Positions 45,022-57,419 of a stretch of DNA of 64,000 nucleotides are shown here, piece by piece. The first letter of the stretch is position 1, and the number at the start of each line of letters is the position of its first letter. The DNA is from Paracamarosporium sp. OC-R06-R3 (taxonomy: Eukaryota > Ascomycota > Dothideomycetes > Pleosporales > Didymosphaeriaceae). The notes below the pieces were generated by a model that was not told where the DNA came from, did not search any database, and saw only the letters and a list, made by a program, of their open reading frames with translations. The DNA lies in contig JACVRA010000306.1 of NCBI GenBank assembly GCA_019828545.1, positions 2,303-66,302 on the forward strand. Reading direction: 5' to 3'. Position numbers and translations under genes: made by a program.

Positions 45022-47082
45022 GGTGAATGTGTTGAATAGATGAGCGAAATGCAAAGCTGCTGATCTTAAGCGTAGTACCGAATTGACTGTGAAAGGCAAC
45101 TTGATGACGATCAATCTGGGGGATATGAGCGTCTTTATATACCAGATCCTCGGCAAAACTATGCTACGCAGTGAAGTCTTGCATGTAGTCCATTGTTGCT
45201 ATCGTATGGTGCCATTGCGCTTACGGAGAGACAACTATCGCCAAGGATCAACTCCAATATACAGTACGGCAGGCCCGGCGGATCGGGCCTGATCATAGGT
45301 TGAGCTGGTTCGATTCTGTCAGGTGAACTCGTGTTTCGACAACGTCTGATGCTACTTTCCAAGCGCGGAGCAGAATCTAGCCTAGGTTGCGAAGGAAACC
45401 TTCAATTGGATCCGTATTGACATGGTCAACTAGCGTCTTGTCATACAACGCAGCGTTTGTAAAGTGGGTCGATATCTAATGCTCGGGTAGACCGTGCAGA
45501 GCCTGGATGGAGGTTGCTGACTGCCGAAGTGGCCTTGTTTTTCATTTATGAGGCCAGGAAAGCAGCGGCGTCACACCTCATTCAAGGAGAAGTGTTTTCA
45601 AGCGTTCCCCCAAAGTGAAAAGAGACTTGCACTGCGGTTGTGTGCAAATCGAACTGCTCTTGCCACTGCGTGGTTTGACGGCTGTGACTCGGGTATACTG
45701 TCACTTACTCCGAGCATTGGTTGCTTAGCCCATTGCTTCACCGTGTCAGACGCTCGCCTGGAACGGTAAATTGAGATTGAATTGAGTGAATATACGATCC
45801 TGGGAACCGATGCCTGAATTAGAACATATGGACGGGGTTCGGGTGCAGGCGAGCAGAGGGCAGCCGACCAACTCCACATGCTCAGCAGACTTCATCTACA
45901 CCGTTCGTATGACAGCGAAATGAATATTGTAGTGGTACCGAGTGCTGAAAATAGCAGCTCAATCGGTTGAGGGTCGTTGTGGTTGTCGCCTCAAGAGGTG
46001 ATCCATGCTAGGATCTCGAAACAGCATGCAGAGATGGAGTCTAGATTAACCTTAAATTAAAGCTTGTCATCCTCACCACAGTTAGCCATTCGTACAATAT
46101 ATGTTAGCGAAAACGAACTCATGCAAGGGCAATGAGTAGATCTGGAGTGCGGGCTAAAAATAATGTCTTTGACTGGACCCTGAGGCTATATTTCACAGGC
46201 GGCGGGGATGTACCACGAGGCATCGCAATGGATCCAGACCCGGTCTTTGCAAGTTGCAACCGTTCATAAGCCAGCCGAAATCCAAGAATCGAGCGTGATA
46301 GATTGAAAATTGATTGCGACCATGCCGTTCACGAAAGTGACAACCGCAGAATGCCGAAGAGCGACTTGGCAACAGACCACTGCTGAACTCTGGTGAGAAA
46401 GCGAGCATTAACAACGTCCAGAACGACGCTAAAGGAACGACAGGCAGAAGTGAATACGAGGAGAGAAATCGCTTGGAGCTTTGGGATGAAGAGTTTCGTG
46501 GTCCGATGCTGCGAGCTACATGGTTATGAGTCTTGAAGCAGGTGCTGTCGCAGCAGTACCGCAGTCAATCAAGTACAGTGTGGAACGATACAAGAAGAAA
46601 TTGATGACGACGCAGAAGGGCTTCGAGAAGGCAGCAGGGAGTCTGCCTCGTGCGCTGAAGCGACACAGGCTCGAAAGTACTATTCCACCTGGCTCCGGGT
46701 CCGGGTAAACAGAAAGTTCGGTACCGTGCGCGAACGCTATGGAATCAGCCAGGCGAGTGTATGAGAACCCGATAAGAACAGAAGAAGCTCGCAGAAACTG
46801 CTCACAAACATTCTGTGGCGATTCAAAGCTGATGTCGGAGGGTTGGTGTTGTCGATTCGGAATCAACGCACCCAATCCGGAAAGCTAGCACGCCATTGCC
46901 TCGGCGCGGGGCATTTGTCACCAAAAATGGTGGCGTCAGAGAAAGCTCCACGCCTCACTGGGCGCAGGCGAATCTCAAATCGCATTGTGCATACAAAAAA
47001 CACCGCGAAACCCTCTCCTCCATAATATTTCAATCTGAAGCTTCTCAGCGCCTTCCTCCTTATTGCCGTCTCCTACCTCTCT
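45022..47082. other. Long gene-free stretch
   Basis: About 2 kb between the divergent DUF4360 and MsrA genes. One plus-strand frame of 62 codons at 46520-46708 encodes a basic, Lys-rich peptide (SVERYKKKLMTTQKGFEK) and might be a small gene, but it has no intron or family support. No repeat was recognised. Confidence 0.4.
46520..46708 (+). CDS. Possible small basic protein (weak)
   Basis: The ATG at 46520, or 46526 as a second Met, opens a 62-codon frame without introns. The product starts with small residues (SLEAGAVAAVPQS), continues as a Lys-rich amphipathic helix and ends in a Gly/Ser tail. The opposite strand is also open over the same stretch (119 codons), so the frame may be chance. 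Confidence 0.2.
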   Translation: MVMSLEAGAVAAVPQSIKYSVERYKKKLMTTQKGFEKAAGSLPRALKRHRLESTIPPGSGSG

Positions 47083-47722
47083 ATGTCATTTATTTCTCGT
47101 TTCATCCGCCCATTCTCGATGAATTCCGCACCTGCTACCCCGATGAACGTGCCTGCGGGCGCGCAGACGGCAACCCTCGCCGCGGGATGTTTCTGGGGTG
47201 TCGAGCACATGTATAGGAAGGCATTCGCGAACAAAGGCCTATTAGACGCGCGGGTGGGATACATTGGTGGCGATACAGAGAACCCGAGCTATCGCGCCGT
47301 GTGCAGCGGGCGCACAGGACGTAAGTGATGCTACACCTCTGCCATGGCGCAATGCTGAATCTGCCATAGACGCCGAAGCTTTGCAAGTCGTGTACGATCC
47401 CGAGAAACTCACATACCGTACCATCCTTGAATTCTTCTACAAGATGCACGATCCTACCACCTCGAACCGCCAGGGCCCGGACGTCGGATCGCAGTACCGG
47501 AGTGGTATCTTCTATCACAACGCAGAGCAGGAGAAAGAGGCAAAGGACATTACGGACAAAATAAACAAGCAGTGGTGGAAGGGCGGCGTCGTAACTGAGA
47601 TCTTGCCCGCCGGCCAGTGGTGGGACGCAGAGACGTACCATCAGCTGTACCTGGACAAGAACCCGTCTGGTTACGAATGCCCGTCGCACTTCCTCCGCAG
47701 TTTCCCACCGCTTGCGGATTGA
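47083..47722 (+). CDS. MXR1: Peptide methionine sulfoxide reductase A
   Basis: Two exons, 47083-47320 and 47370-47722, with a 49-nt intron (GTAAGT donor, CATAG acceptor), giving 196 aa. The catalytic motif AAGCFWGVEH places the active Cys at residue 36. GYIGGDTENPSY, RTGHAEALQVVYDP (formed across the splice), HDPTTSNRQGPDVGSQYRS and the C-terminal HQLYLDKNPSGYECPSH are standard MsrA segments. The enzyme reduces methionine-S-sulfoxide in oxidised proteins, using thioredoxin. A short N-terminal extension rich in Phe, Arg and Ser (SFISRFIRPFS), with another Met at residue 13, could give alternate mitochondrial and cytosolic forms. It is convergent with the GFA-family gene. Confidence 0.95.
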
Positions 47723-48111
47723 GTTTGGTTGAAGAATAACTAGGGGTGAATGAAGGAGGAATTACATATGGGGCATATGATACCAACGTGCAATCTCTTT
47801 GTGGAGTACTTGATCAGGTGTTATTTTCGGTGGAGGGTGTATTCAGAATTCTTTATGGGATCATCGGCATGGAAAGCCAGAGCTTGGCCTGTATATATGT
47901 ATGCTGGAAGGAGGTGACCCAAAATAAAAACATCATAGATTGGCCAAACGTCACGTGCACCTACACTAGAAAGCATCACCAGAGCCGGTTCGTTATTTAT
48001 TCCCGTCACTGTTTATTGCTGTCTTCAAAAATACGCAGACCATGGAGTTAGATCATTTCGTCAGATGTCATTCATAAGGTAGTATATTTTATCTGACCCA
48101 TGTAAGACAGT
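47723..48111. other. Gene-free stretch between convergent genes
   Basis: About 390 bp of 3' flank of the MsrA and GFA genes. Nothing further is seen. Confidence 0.5.
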
Positions 48112-48644
48112 CTACGACGGCGGCAGCGTCTCGAACGTCTGCGCTACCTCTTTCTCCCACGGCAACTTTGCCTTGCCGAAAATCTCAGCAGCAGGCTTGA
48201 AGTTCTTGATGCCCTCGTCCAACAGTCCGGTACGTAGGACGATAGTATCGGGCCCCATGACCTCCTGGTGGTGGTATACGTGGGAAGTGCAGTTCTTGCA
48301 GAAGTAGCAGTGGACGCCCTTTCCTATGCAAGCGTTAGCAAGGAACAAGACCATTGCAGGTGAGCGGGTGGCTTACCGGACTCGCCGTAGTATGTGTACT
48401 TGCCGAGATCAGACCCGCCCTTGGTGATGTTCAGGGCAGACTTGGGAATGATCTGGTTGAGGGTGAAGGTCGAGCCTGAGAGAGCCTTGCAAGTGTCGCA
48501 GTGGCTGGGCAGGGTTCATCAGCTCCCGCTTTGCATGCACGTCGGCGGTACTACTCACCACAGGATATGTCCCTGCTGCTCCTGCTCCAGCTTGGCCTCC
48601 CATTCGGTGTTTCCACAGTGGCAGTGTCCCTTGTAGCTCGACAT
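48112..48644 (-). CDS. GFA/CENP-V family zinc protein
   Basis: Three exons: 48559-48644, 48377-48504 and 48112-48323. The introns are 54 and 53 nt, in frame, giving 141 aa. Zinc-binding Cys sets of the glutathione-dependent formaldehyde-activating enzyme (GFA) fold are visible: GHCHCGNTEW near the N-terminus, CHCDTCKALSGS restored across intron 1, and CYFCKNCTSHVY after intron 2. The family includes bacterial GFA and eukaryotic CENP-V. Fungal members are small, numerous and mostly uncharacterised, and formaldehyde-glutathione chemistry is not established for them. The ATG at 48644 gives MSSYKGHCHCG, a typical start. Confidence 0.9.
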
Positions 48645-50242
48645 TGTGATTCGATCGGCTGCTAATAGACTCGATTCGGAATGGTGCGTTGGAGTGTAGA
48701 CATCAGGGTGTCCGGGCGGGCGAGCGCCAGTTTATATAGCTTGCCTGGCAGCCTGCGCGCTGTGCGACTCCGCTTCCACGGAATCCTCTTCTTCCAAATC
48801 ATCAGCTCCCGGCTTGTACACGGCCGGGCGCAGATCCGGTAGCAGCTCAGCTTCTCACTGGAACAGCACCAACGGAGAGCCCCTCCTATGACGCGCATTG
48901 GGTTATAGCGCAAGCTGAGAAGCTCCCAGAATAGCCATACGACCCATCCGCCCTCCAGCCAAGCACCCAGATGCTCCGTCGTCGCCTCGAAAGCACGTTA
49001 TGTCCGGTCCGGAGGTCTCCAACCTTCTCACTCCGCAGTTGGAACAAGAGGAGCGGGAGCGGAGTACGTGCCAGGTACATTGCGCCGCAGAGAGGAAGCT
49101 CACCGCATTCCAAATAACCGTCGTGGTTGGTGGGGTAGCTGGAGCACGGACGTCGAGGAGCTTGGGCGAGAGGGGCTGCCGCTCCAGATGGCCATGACGC
49201 CAACGTGGGGCGCTTCTCCAAGCTCAAAGGGGCCGAGTGCAGAGCGGCAATGGACGGAGAGAGCAGAGGGTGAGGATGCGGTGAGGGTAGATACGAACAC
49301 GGACCCGGAGTTGGAGGGCTTCGATACCGTTTATACTGTTCTGGGAATACTAATCTACGTACAGGAACCGGCTTTAGATTAGTAAACTTTGCAGTTGTGT
49401 ACGCAACATCGTTTGTGAGATGCAGATGCTGTGTAAAGAGTCTTCATCATTACGCAGAAATCTTTTGGATCGGTCTCCTCCCTCATGTACTTCTCATTGA
49501 GCTAATGGAACGGCAGCATGGTTGTCAAAAAGTGGTGAGTGCGTCTGGAAGAACATCACCCACTTAGTAACCACTGGCCCCCAAAATCACTAAGCATCAT
49601 ACTCTTTTCTGTACAAGACCCAGCCAACACAGGAAGCCCAGCCTCTCATGTACTCGAGCACCCATGAATGCTGTTTACCTTGTCCTTATGTTAGTATCTC
49701 GCAAAATATTGACGGAACCCGTTTTACTGGTGGCTTGGTATGCTTGGTATGCTACAAGTTTTCTGTTGACAATGGGTAAGACGGCTGGTGACCACGTTAC
49801 ACCCACTGTCAGGTTCGTATCTGCATCCTGCCAAAGGTAAGCGGTGGGTGTGAGATAAGGGATTAGGTAGCAAGAAGGATGTTATATGGTGCCTGATGTG
49901 AGTGGTGGAAAGAGTGAGGGAAGCGCTTGAAGCGTGTACGAGGAAGGCAGCAACCAATCTACCTACTTCTGACGTTCATTACTGCGTATAAGCGTGTGTT
50001 CTCAGGAACCACTCGGAGACGCTCTTATCCCAAAGTCTCAAGTATATACTGACTACCTATAACTCCGCTACTCAAGATCGATATACGTCTCTGTGATACC
50101 TCCCAAACAAAAGCGTAAGTTATTCCAGTCCGCAATATACCTCGATGTACAACTGAGTACTCACGGATTTCAATATATCACTGTAAAGCTGTAATTGATG
50201 TCATGCCTATCACCTTGTGACAAAAGTGTGAACCTCCACGCT

Positions 50243-50304
<62 letters not shown>

Positions 50305-50685
50305 CACGATCTCCAAGACATCACATTCATCTTCTGCACCTACGTATGCAATCCACACACATCACACGCATATACAACCCATATTCCACAAGCACCAACC
50401 TCGCACGCAAACATTCTAAAGCAAAAGCAAAAACAAAAACGCGCGACGTCGTACAATCGACAAAAACCCATCGCGACGCTGGACTCAGTCTCAGATTTTG
50501 CCCTTCAGAGAGAACATTGAACGTAACGCCTTTCGTGTAATGCAAAACAGGACATGGAAAGACGAGATAGATGCCCACCCATTGCAGAAAGAAAAGAGCC
50601 CCAACATATCGGTAACCAAAAAGACATCGCCTCATCAAAATCATCTCGTCAACAGTCATAGATCGTTTAGATCCCCCAGCGTCCT
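48645..50685. other. Long gene-free stretch with a microsatellite
   Basis: About 2 kb between the GFA gene and the 3' end of the transporter gene. It holds the (AC)28 run at 50247-50302. Short frames on both strands lack support. Confidence 0.5.
50247..50302. repeat. (AC)28 dinucleotide microsatellite
   Basis: An uninterrupted AC repeat of 56 bp, counted directly from the sequence. It is likely to vary in length between strains. Confidence 0.98.
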
Positions 50686-52526
50686 CTAACGCCTTCCTCT
50701 CCTCTCTTCCGCATCCGTATTGCTCACACTCCCGTAATCCGCCACGCCAACGTCCGCCCCGGGCATTAGTCTCTCCCTTGCGCCCTCCGCCTCTTCTTCA
50801 ATGGTTTCTCGCTGAATCTTGTGACTCTTCTTCGCCACGAAGCCTACTAGTGCAAGGCCAACTAGTAGCGCGCTGGAGAGCAAGATGACGTTGACGGGAA
50901 TGGGGTTGTTGCGGAAGGTGAGATGAGTTGCAGCATCGAGGCCGGATTGTGCAAAGTTGAGGATGCCAGCAAGGCAAATGATGAGACCGTAAACTTTACC
51001 GAAGGTGGCGAATCCAAATACTTTGGCAGAGTAGTCGCTATATCAATGTTAGTGTCAGACATTAATGTAAATTTTCGGAACGAAGACTTACGATACGGCC
51101 GTGTAATAGAGAGGGCGGTAAATGACGAAGAGGCAGATGTTTGCGTAGGCGGCCCAGGCTTCGGGGATGACACCTAGGACACCAATGGTAGTGGCGATGG
51201 TAACGAGCATGGACATGCAGAACGTGGTGCTCGTGTTGTCGAGCAAGAGCCCGATGAACGGAACGGAAATTACACCACCAACCGGTAGTGCAATGTCGAA
51301 GAAGTTATTGATCTCCTCGGCCTTCGAAGGGCTATGGAAGAGATAGGTGTACTGCGAGCGGATGGTAGCGACAAAATAGTTGATGCGCAGCATCTGCAAG
51401 ACGGTGAAGAGTGTGATAAGAATGAACCAGGGAGTGCGTATCTGCTCTGCTGCTGTTTTTCCATGAAGTGCACCCCATACACCAGAAATATTCTTCTTCT
51501 TAATCTCCTCCTTCGTCTGCTCGGTCGCGTCCTTTGTGCCTAGCAATTCGGTGATTTGGCTGACAATACTGTCGCGATGTATACGACGGGCATCCTGGAG
51601 TTGCTGGACTATTCTCTCGTCGTCAATTTCGTCGTCGCTATCGTGAATAACGTCGTTGGAGGTGCTCTCCACAGTCTGTGCCAACTCTCCGACAGTCTTG
51701 TATGAAGTGGAGGGCATGAAGAAGATCTGAATAATAAGGATGTAGGCTGGTACTACGAGGTATACCAGGAAGAACTTTTTAGGCGTGAAAGCGCCGTCGG
51801 TGGCCTGGTAAATGAGCCTGTATGCCAAGAATACCGCGCTCGAAGTATCGAAAGCGCCCGTCAAAAGCGCCAGGATCAAGCCGGAGTATTGCGGAAACGT
51901 ATTGCTAAGCTGGAACGAGGAAATGAATATGAAGGGACCGCCCAATGCAAGGAAAAGATAGCCAGGAATATACGCATCAAAAGGTGCCTCGCTCGCAAAG
52001 GCAAACAGCACGGAGCCGACGGTTATGAAGATGGCGCCGAGGATGCCACTCACGCGAGGGCCAAAGCGGTCGAGGATGGTGCCGACAGGCAGGGCGACGA
52101 CGTTTGTGGAGACTGCTGCTACGGTGAACATGAGGTTGAGCCGGAGCTCTTGTCCGTAACACACCAGCACGTCGTCCTCCAGCTCCTCCTTTGTGCACTG
52201 GTTTCTATACACGTCCTCCTCCAGCAGCACAGGTTTTATCGCGGCGAAACCGAAGACGACACCGGCGGCGAAAAGGCAGTATATCACGGCGGACAGGACC
52301 TGGACTGGCCATTGTCAGCGCTGGCTGCATATCCATAGTGAATTGACGTACGTATTCTCTTCCACTTGGGCACCTCGAAGGCGCCTACGGGTTCCTCGAA
52401 AGGCGCAGGTGTCCACGTGCCCACGGGATTAAAAGACATTTTCCTATGTCTGCTGTCCGGGCTTGCCTCGCGACTCCACGGCCCTTCATACTCCTCCATG
52501 GTCGTCACCCTCTGCGTCAACGACAT
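50686..52526 (-). CDS. MFS transporter, Fmp42/SLC43-like
   Basis: Three exons: 52352-52526, 51092-52304 and 50686-51037. The introns are 47 and 54 nt, in frame, giving 579 aa. A cytosolic N-terminus of about 60 residues is followed by some 12 membrane segments. Six of them lie before a long acidic loop (VIHDSDDEIDDERIVQQL), and the rest begin after WFILITLFTVLQMLRINYFVATIRSQ. NVVALPVGTILDRFGPRVSGILGA resembles the MFS signature loop with its D-R-G pattern. The overall layout recalls yeast Fmp42 and human SLC43 (LAT3/LAT4) amino acid facilitators. The substrate is unknown. The C-terminal tail is cytosolic, acidic and Gly/Arg-containing. Confidence 0.9.
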
Positions 52527-53488
52527 GATGGGCAGCTATTCCTCGCCTTCGCCCCTTGTATGACAGATATCTGGATTGTCGCGCTATGCCGGCAGCAGGT
52601 GGTGTCGCTGTAATAAGCTCTCGGGGCGCAGCAGTTGGGTGGACGGGTGCTATCTCGGAGGACGATAGGGCGAATGACGTCGGGGTAGATGGGCTCGCTC
52701 GTGGATGCAGGGTCAGCGCGGCGGGTGACAGGCAGGCGGCAAGCGTGAGAGAGAGGGCAGAGGGCAGTAGTTGTAGCGTTCGCACATGGTGGGCGAATTG
52801 CGAGGGGCGGGGGAGCGATGATGAGGCCTGCTTGGCTTGGTGGATGGAGCTATGGCCCGTTCCCCCGCGTGACTTGCGCGGTCACGATGGTCACACAGCC
52901 CTTTGATCTTTGATGTTACCGATCTGCCGGCGCCTGGCATGCATGCTGGTATGCATGCTGGCGGCCCCATCCGTCACTTTTTTACACAATAATTACTCCC
53001 ACGCTGCACCTTCTGCTGCAATTGATGCAACGCCAGCGATTCTAAGGCCCGGCGGCCCCACCGTTACCCGCCGCGCGAGTCAGGCCTTCTGGGAGCTCTG
53101 ACCACGCTGCAGCACAAATCTCTGCCTCTCGTCGTCGATTGCCACATTATTGTGCAGGGGTTGCATCACAGTCACCAATAGCATCGTACCAAAGTCTCTT
53201 CATGAGCTGCTGCGATGGAAAGAAATTTTATTCCTTGTTGCTTCAAGCCATTATGATTAGGGACATTCAATGCCCAGACTAGAAAGAAACAAACGCTGCC
53301 AAAAGAACTCCTCCCAATGCAAATTTTTTTTGTCTGGTTTATAACCAATGGAATTGTAAGCCGAACACCGTGCTTGTCAGATTGATTGCACACTCAAGAT
53401 ACCCTGCTGGGCAATCTGCAGCAATCGCCCCCTCAACTTGTCATGAGAGTCATGCTCCCAGCGAACAGACAAACATCTGCGACGACAT
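52527..53488. other. Gene-free stretch
   Basis: Upstream region of the transporter gene and 3' flank of the MARVEL-like gene. It contains a small GCATGC-based repeat near 52934-52962. Frames on both strands are unsupported. Confidence 0.5.
52934..52962. repeat. Short direct/palindromic GCATGC repeat
   Basis: Two copies of an ATGCATGCTGG unit lie back to back, each containing the palindrome GCATGC, about 400 bp upstream of the transporter start. It could be a protein-binding site or a chance repeat. Confidence 0.35.
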
Positions 53489-54189
53489 CTAAGCCTCAAC
53501 AGACTTGGGGACGGCAGTAGCCTTCTTGTTCTTGTACCAAAGCGTAGGCAGAAGCGCGCACGAAGTCGTGAAAAGAATGCTATTCCAAATCAGCCTCTGC
53601 TCGTACACACGTTCTAGGAGTACTCACCACATGGCAATGGCCAACCCCCAAACCGTCTTCGCCTGGAAGCAGTTGCCCCTCGTAACGCCCGCCCAGTGGC
53701 CCAGGCTCAACTTGTCACCCATCTGGTTCAAGTTGTTCTTGACTGATGTCGTGAAGGCATAGGCGTACGCCGCATCTACCTCAGTGCTTGCCTTGCCAAT
53801 GACATAGCAGTTCAGGTAGCTCACAGGCTTGCCCACCGTGACCGCGACCACGATGAAGGCGATGAGTAGGAGGGAGTCTGCACCAGCCATGACCAACAGG
53901 CCTAGGTTGGCTTCGGACCAGTAGTAGGCCACACTGACGAGGATGTACAGGGCTGCGATGCACGTCTGGTAACCAGTTAGTTGTGTAAGAGACATGAGGG
54001 AAAGATGGGTCGACGTACGATACTAATAGTACCCACGAACTCCTTTGGTGGCTCGACGCCCAGATTGACAATATTGCCGATGAAGTTGGAGGTTATTCCA
54101 ATGATCACCACCATGCTGATGACCTGCATGATGCGGACGAGCAAGAAGGTCTTGCTCAAGGGCATGGCACCATAGCTTGGGACAGGCAT
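53489..54189 (-). CDS. MARVEL-like four-span membrane protein
   Basis: Three exons: 54019-54189, 53628-53965 and 53489-53579. The introns are 53 and 48 nt, in frame, giving 199 aa. Four hydrophobic segments: around LLVRIMQVISMVVIIGITSNF, TCIAALYILVSVAYYWSE, LLVMAGADSLLLIAFIVVAV and, in the last exon, CILFTTSCALLPTLW. A polar loop with Cys (YLNCYVIG and GNCFQAK) precedes the last span. This is the layout of MARVEL-domain proteins, which occur at membrane contact and vesicle sites such as eisosomes (Nce102 family in yeast). The pattern fits a filamentous-fungal MARVEL family of unknown role. Confidence 0.82.
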
Positions 54190-55497
54190 CTTGGATAGTG
54201 TGGTAGTTGTTGAGGGACTGCTCGTAACGAAAGTGCTGAGTATTGAGGAGTTGTAAAGTCGGGCGAACTTTTATGCTGCAACGAACGAGGCGCAATCTGC
54301 CAGCAGAGGAGTGAATGCGTGTTGGCTGATGGCTTTTGGAAAGAATGCGATGACGACCAAGAGACGGACAAATGAAACAAGGAAACAACTCAAGGAAAAA
54401 GAGACAAAAAGGAAACTCGTCAAGAGTAGATGTGATGAGTTGATTGCTGAATTGGCTGATGGCCTCTCTTCGCTGGCGTCCAGCATATCTTATATGCAAC
54501 ACGACCAAGCTCTGTGCTCAATACCATCACTCCAGAAACCAGATGGCTGAATCGATGCTATTCCTGTCAGCCGATTGTCTGGTTGTCTCCGTTTCATGGC
54601 ATCTTGAGTAGTCGCTGTGTAGGCCAATCAAAGGGGACAATCGCGCTGCGACAGAAAATCTCCGAATAAGCGAGTTCAAGCGGCCGTCGCACAGACACAT
54701 CGCGGCGGCTACATCACGACCGGACCTTGTCAAATAAGAACTATGGTTTTGTGACGCGCCACTCAGGTGCGAGACTTGTTTGGGGCTTTAAAGGATCTGG
54801 AGCCGCACTTGGCGGGGGTTGACGAGTGGATGAGAGGCCTCGGCGGGAGCTGCGTCTGCTGCCCCGGTCCCACTTCAGCTCTCCGACTAGCATCGCGCGC
54901 GGGAGCCATTGTTGAGGCTCAATCAGAGAGCTAATGGAGGTCTAGATCGTTTTGCTTCGCGCCGAGAATGTCTAACTTTGTAGGTGGTTGCCTGTTCCTA
55001 ATTCGATTCCCTTCCATCCCCAATGAACAGCAAAGTGCCAACCCGCAATAGATCAACAGATACGCTATCGCGTCACGTAGATTCTACGCGCAATTTGGGA
55101 GCTTATGCCTTGTGCACTAAATAGTCCTTCAACATCGTCGACTTGGACTTTGCACAGGTCATCTTCCAAAAACCTATCGTAAGTAACATTCTGGTAGCCT
55201 TTTCTTGGGTGATTGAGTGGACCGTGCTTAGCGTTTGTGGTGAATGAAAACTGTTTGGAGGGGTGTCCTCCAGCTCTACACCATCACCCATCCAGGACTG
55301 TCATGTTCATATCCCTACGAGGGCAGTTGGCTGGCTGAAACATGCATAGTTTTGATGGCACGAAATACATTTAATGACTTCTCAAGGAGTAAGGATCACT
55401 GGCCGTCTTCAAAGCAGTCTGCGAATATGAGCGATATGTCCTGATCTAGATTGAGATGTTTCGTGAAATGGTCTGCCTAGCCAACGCGTCCTCCAAT
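54190..55497. other. Long gene-free stretch
   Basis: Upstream region of the MARVEL-like gene and 3' flank of the DUF1996 gene, about 1.3 kb. No supported frame or repeat. Confidence 0.5.
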
Positions 55498-56752
55498 CTA
55501 CGCGACTTGGACATTGCCAGGAATCTCTTGGAGCCCTGAGTTAAAAATTAGCGTTGAGTTTGAAACATCTAGAGACAGCCACGTACAGTTGTTTGTTCCG
55601 ATATCTTCTTGAGCTTGCTGTGCCTTAGTGCAAGCGATAGCATCCTTGCCAGCTTGGATCTTCAGGATCTTAGTGCAATCCTCACTGGCGCAGCCCTTCC
55701 CTAGGTTGTCCATTGCTCTCTGGAGCGCGTCATCCTTCCAACCAAAGAGATAGTCTCCATGTGCACCGTACCCTGTTCTATAAATACGTCAGAGACCGCG
55801 GGTATGCTGAGGGTTAAGTACTCACGGGTCGCCAAAGCTGTACACAAGTGGTTGCTTGCCATCCTTGAAATACTGCGGGTCGCTCATCGGTCCGCTTGTA
55901 TCATACATAATCTCGTACATCACCTGAGGAATGCGGACTGGATGTGTTGAGGGGCACTTATCGCCTGCAAGCGCGCTATTGCCAGGCGCATACGCGACGT
56001 GGCTTCTATGATCGGGACTGTCAACGTTCTTCCCATCCCAGCATGAGGGAAAGATGACTGTAGCACGGATACCTCCAGGACAGGGCTTGTTCGGAAAGTT
56101 TGCAGTGTCACTGCTGGAACAAGGGGCGCCAGCACCGCCCTGGACGCGATCACTCTTCGAGAGACAGCGGTGACAGATTCCTGGATATTTGTTGCTCTTC
56201 GATCGGAGCGTAGGATCTCCGGCGAGCATGCGAAAGCCCTTCAGGTGATCAGTTTCTATAGGAATGTTGTACCAGTAGTGCACTCACCGGCCTCATAGCG
56301 GTCATCTTCATCGTTTTGGTACCCGAAAACGGACGCATGTAGTAGACCGTGAGCCCTCCGTCTTGTTCCAGCAAGGTGTTGTTGAGTCTTCCATTCGCCA
56401 TCTGAGGGACGCGCTTATATGTTCCATTTTCAGGCGACTTGAAATAGATGGATGCGGTCCAGTAGTTGCTTGTATCCTCAGTGTAGATACAGCTCGTGCA
56501 CGTCGATGTCTTAGGCGGATCGATGCTGTCAGGGTCCATGGTAATGTTGAAGCTGTTGCCTCCAACAACCTGATGCATATGCGGAGACGGAAGTAGCCCA
56601 GGATTGACTAAGGGATCCGTCCTTTCTACGACGAGCTGCGAACAGCCGAAGCGTAAAAAGTCTGCGGAGCCTGAGCTCCCACCACCAGCTTGGGGCACGG
56701 CTGAGGCATCGCGCGCAAAGAGCGCAGAGATCGCAAGCGTTTGCCAAAACAT
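55498..56752 (-). CDS. Secreted DUF1996 protein
   Basis: Four exons: 56288-56752, 55826-56238, 55587-55777 and 55498-55535. The introns are 49, 48 and 51 nt, in frame, giving 368 aa. A signal peptide (LAISALFARDASA) precedes the DUF1996 domain: FGCSQLVVERTDPLVNPG, SPHMHQVVGGN, then MRPGFRMLAGDP across intron 1, IFPSCWDGKNVDSPDHRSHVAY and VMYEIMYDTS. Conserved His, Asp and Cys residues suggest a metal-binding or carbohydrate-active secreted enzyme, but no activity is established for the family that I know of. Many fungal members carry a C-terminal WSC or chitin-binding region; this one ends soon after the DUF1996 core. Confidence 0.92.
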
Positions 56753-57419
56753 AATTGGTAGTCTGTTTCCGAATTCACGTTGAGTTCGGAGCTGGGAGGG
56801 TCACTATTGCAACGCTGAACAACTGCTTCCTTTTGTTTCTTCAGAGGCATGCCCCAACAATGCTCCTGCAGGCTTTTCATGCATATGTTTTTGTACGGCT
56901 TTGAGTTTGCTTATATTGACTTTGTAGTAAGTTCAATAACAGCACCATGTGGCTGCCATTGTGCCGGTTTTACTATTCCTTGGCGGCACCAATGAATAAA
57001 GCCAAGTAATTAAAAGCCCCTCGCGTCGATCGTTTTGACGATACTCCTCTACAACTGCCGAGGAGATGCTTTCTGAATGATCGGTTTGACCAAGCCGAAG
57101 GTCTTGAAGGTAGAAGATACTGTTAACTTTGCATACCGATAAGAGGGTTCTGCGTGACCCGAACGAGTTGCAAACACAGAGCTAGCCAAGTCTGAGTATT
57201 TGAGTTCAGCACTATTATGGTTATATTTGTTGGTCTGTTGTCCAACATAACGAAGTTTTGGTGGTATAACATTCCTAACGGTTGCCGTGCAAGATTAGAG
57301 AGGCTACTTCTACCATCACTTGTCTATAGTGCTGCACGTGAAGCGTGAGTACAGTCAATCGTTATATTGACTACTCTGGAGATAGATTGTACTCATGACA
57401 TCGGCACCCCAATGTAAGA
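56753..57419. other. Gene-free stretch
   Basis: Upstream region of the DUF1996 gene and 3' flank of the RGG-tailed protein gene. Nothing recognised. Confidence 0.5.

Noticed and set aside
46516..46875. Minus-strand frame of 119 codons
   Set aside because: No recognisable motif, and it overlaps another open frame on the plus strand. Chance opening is likely.
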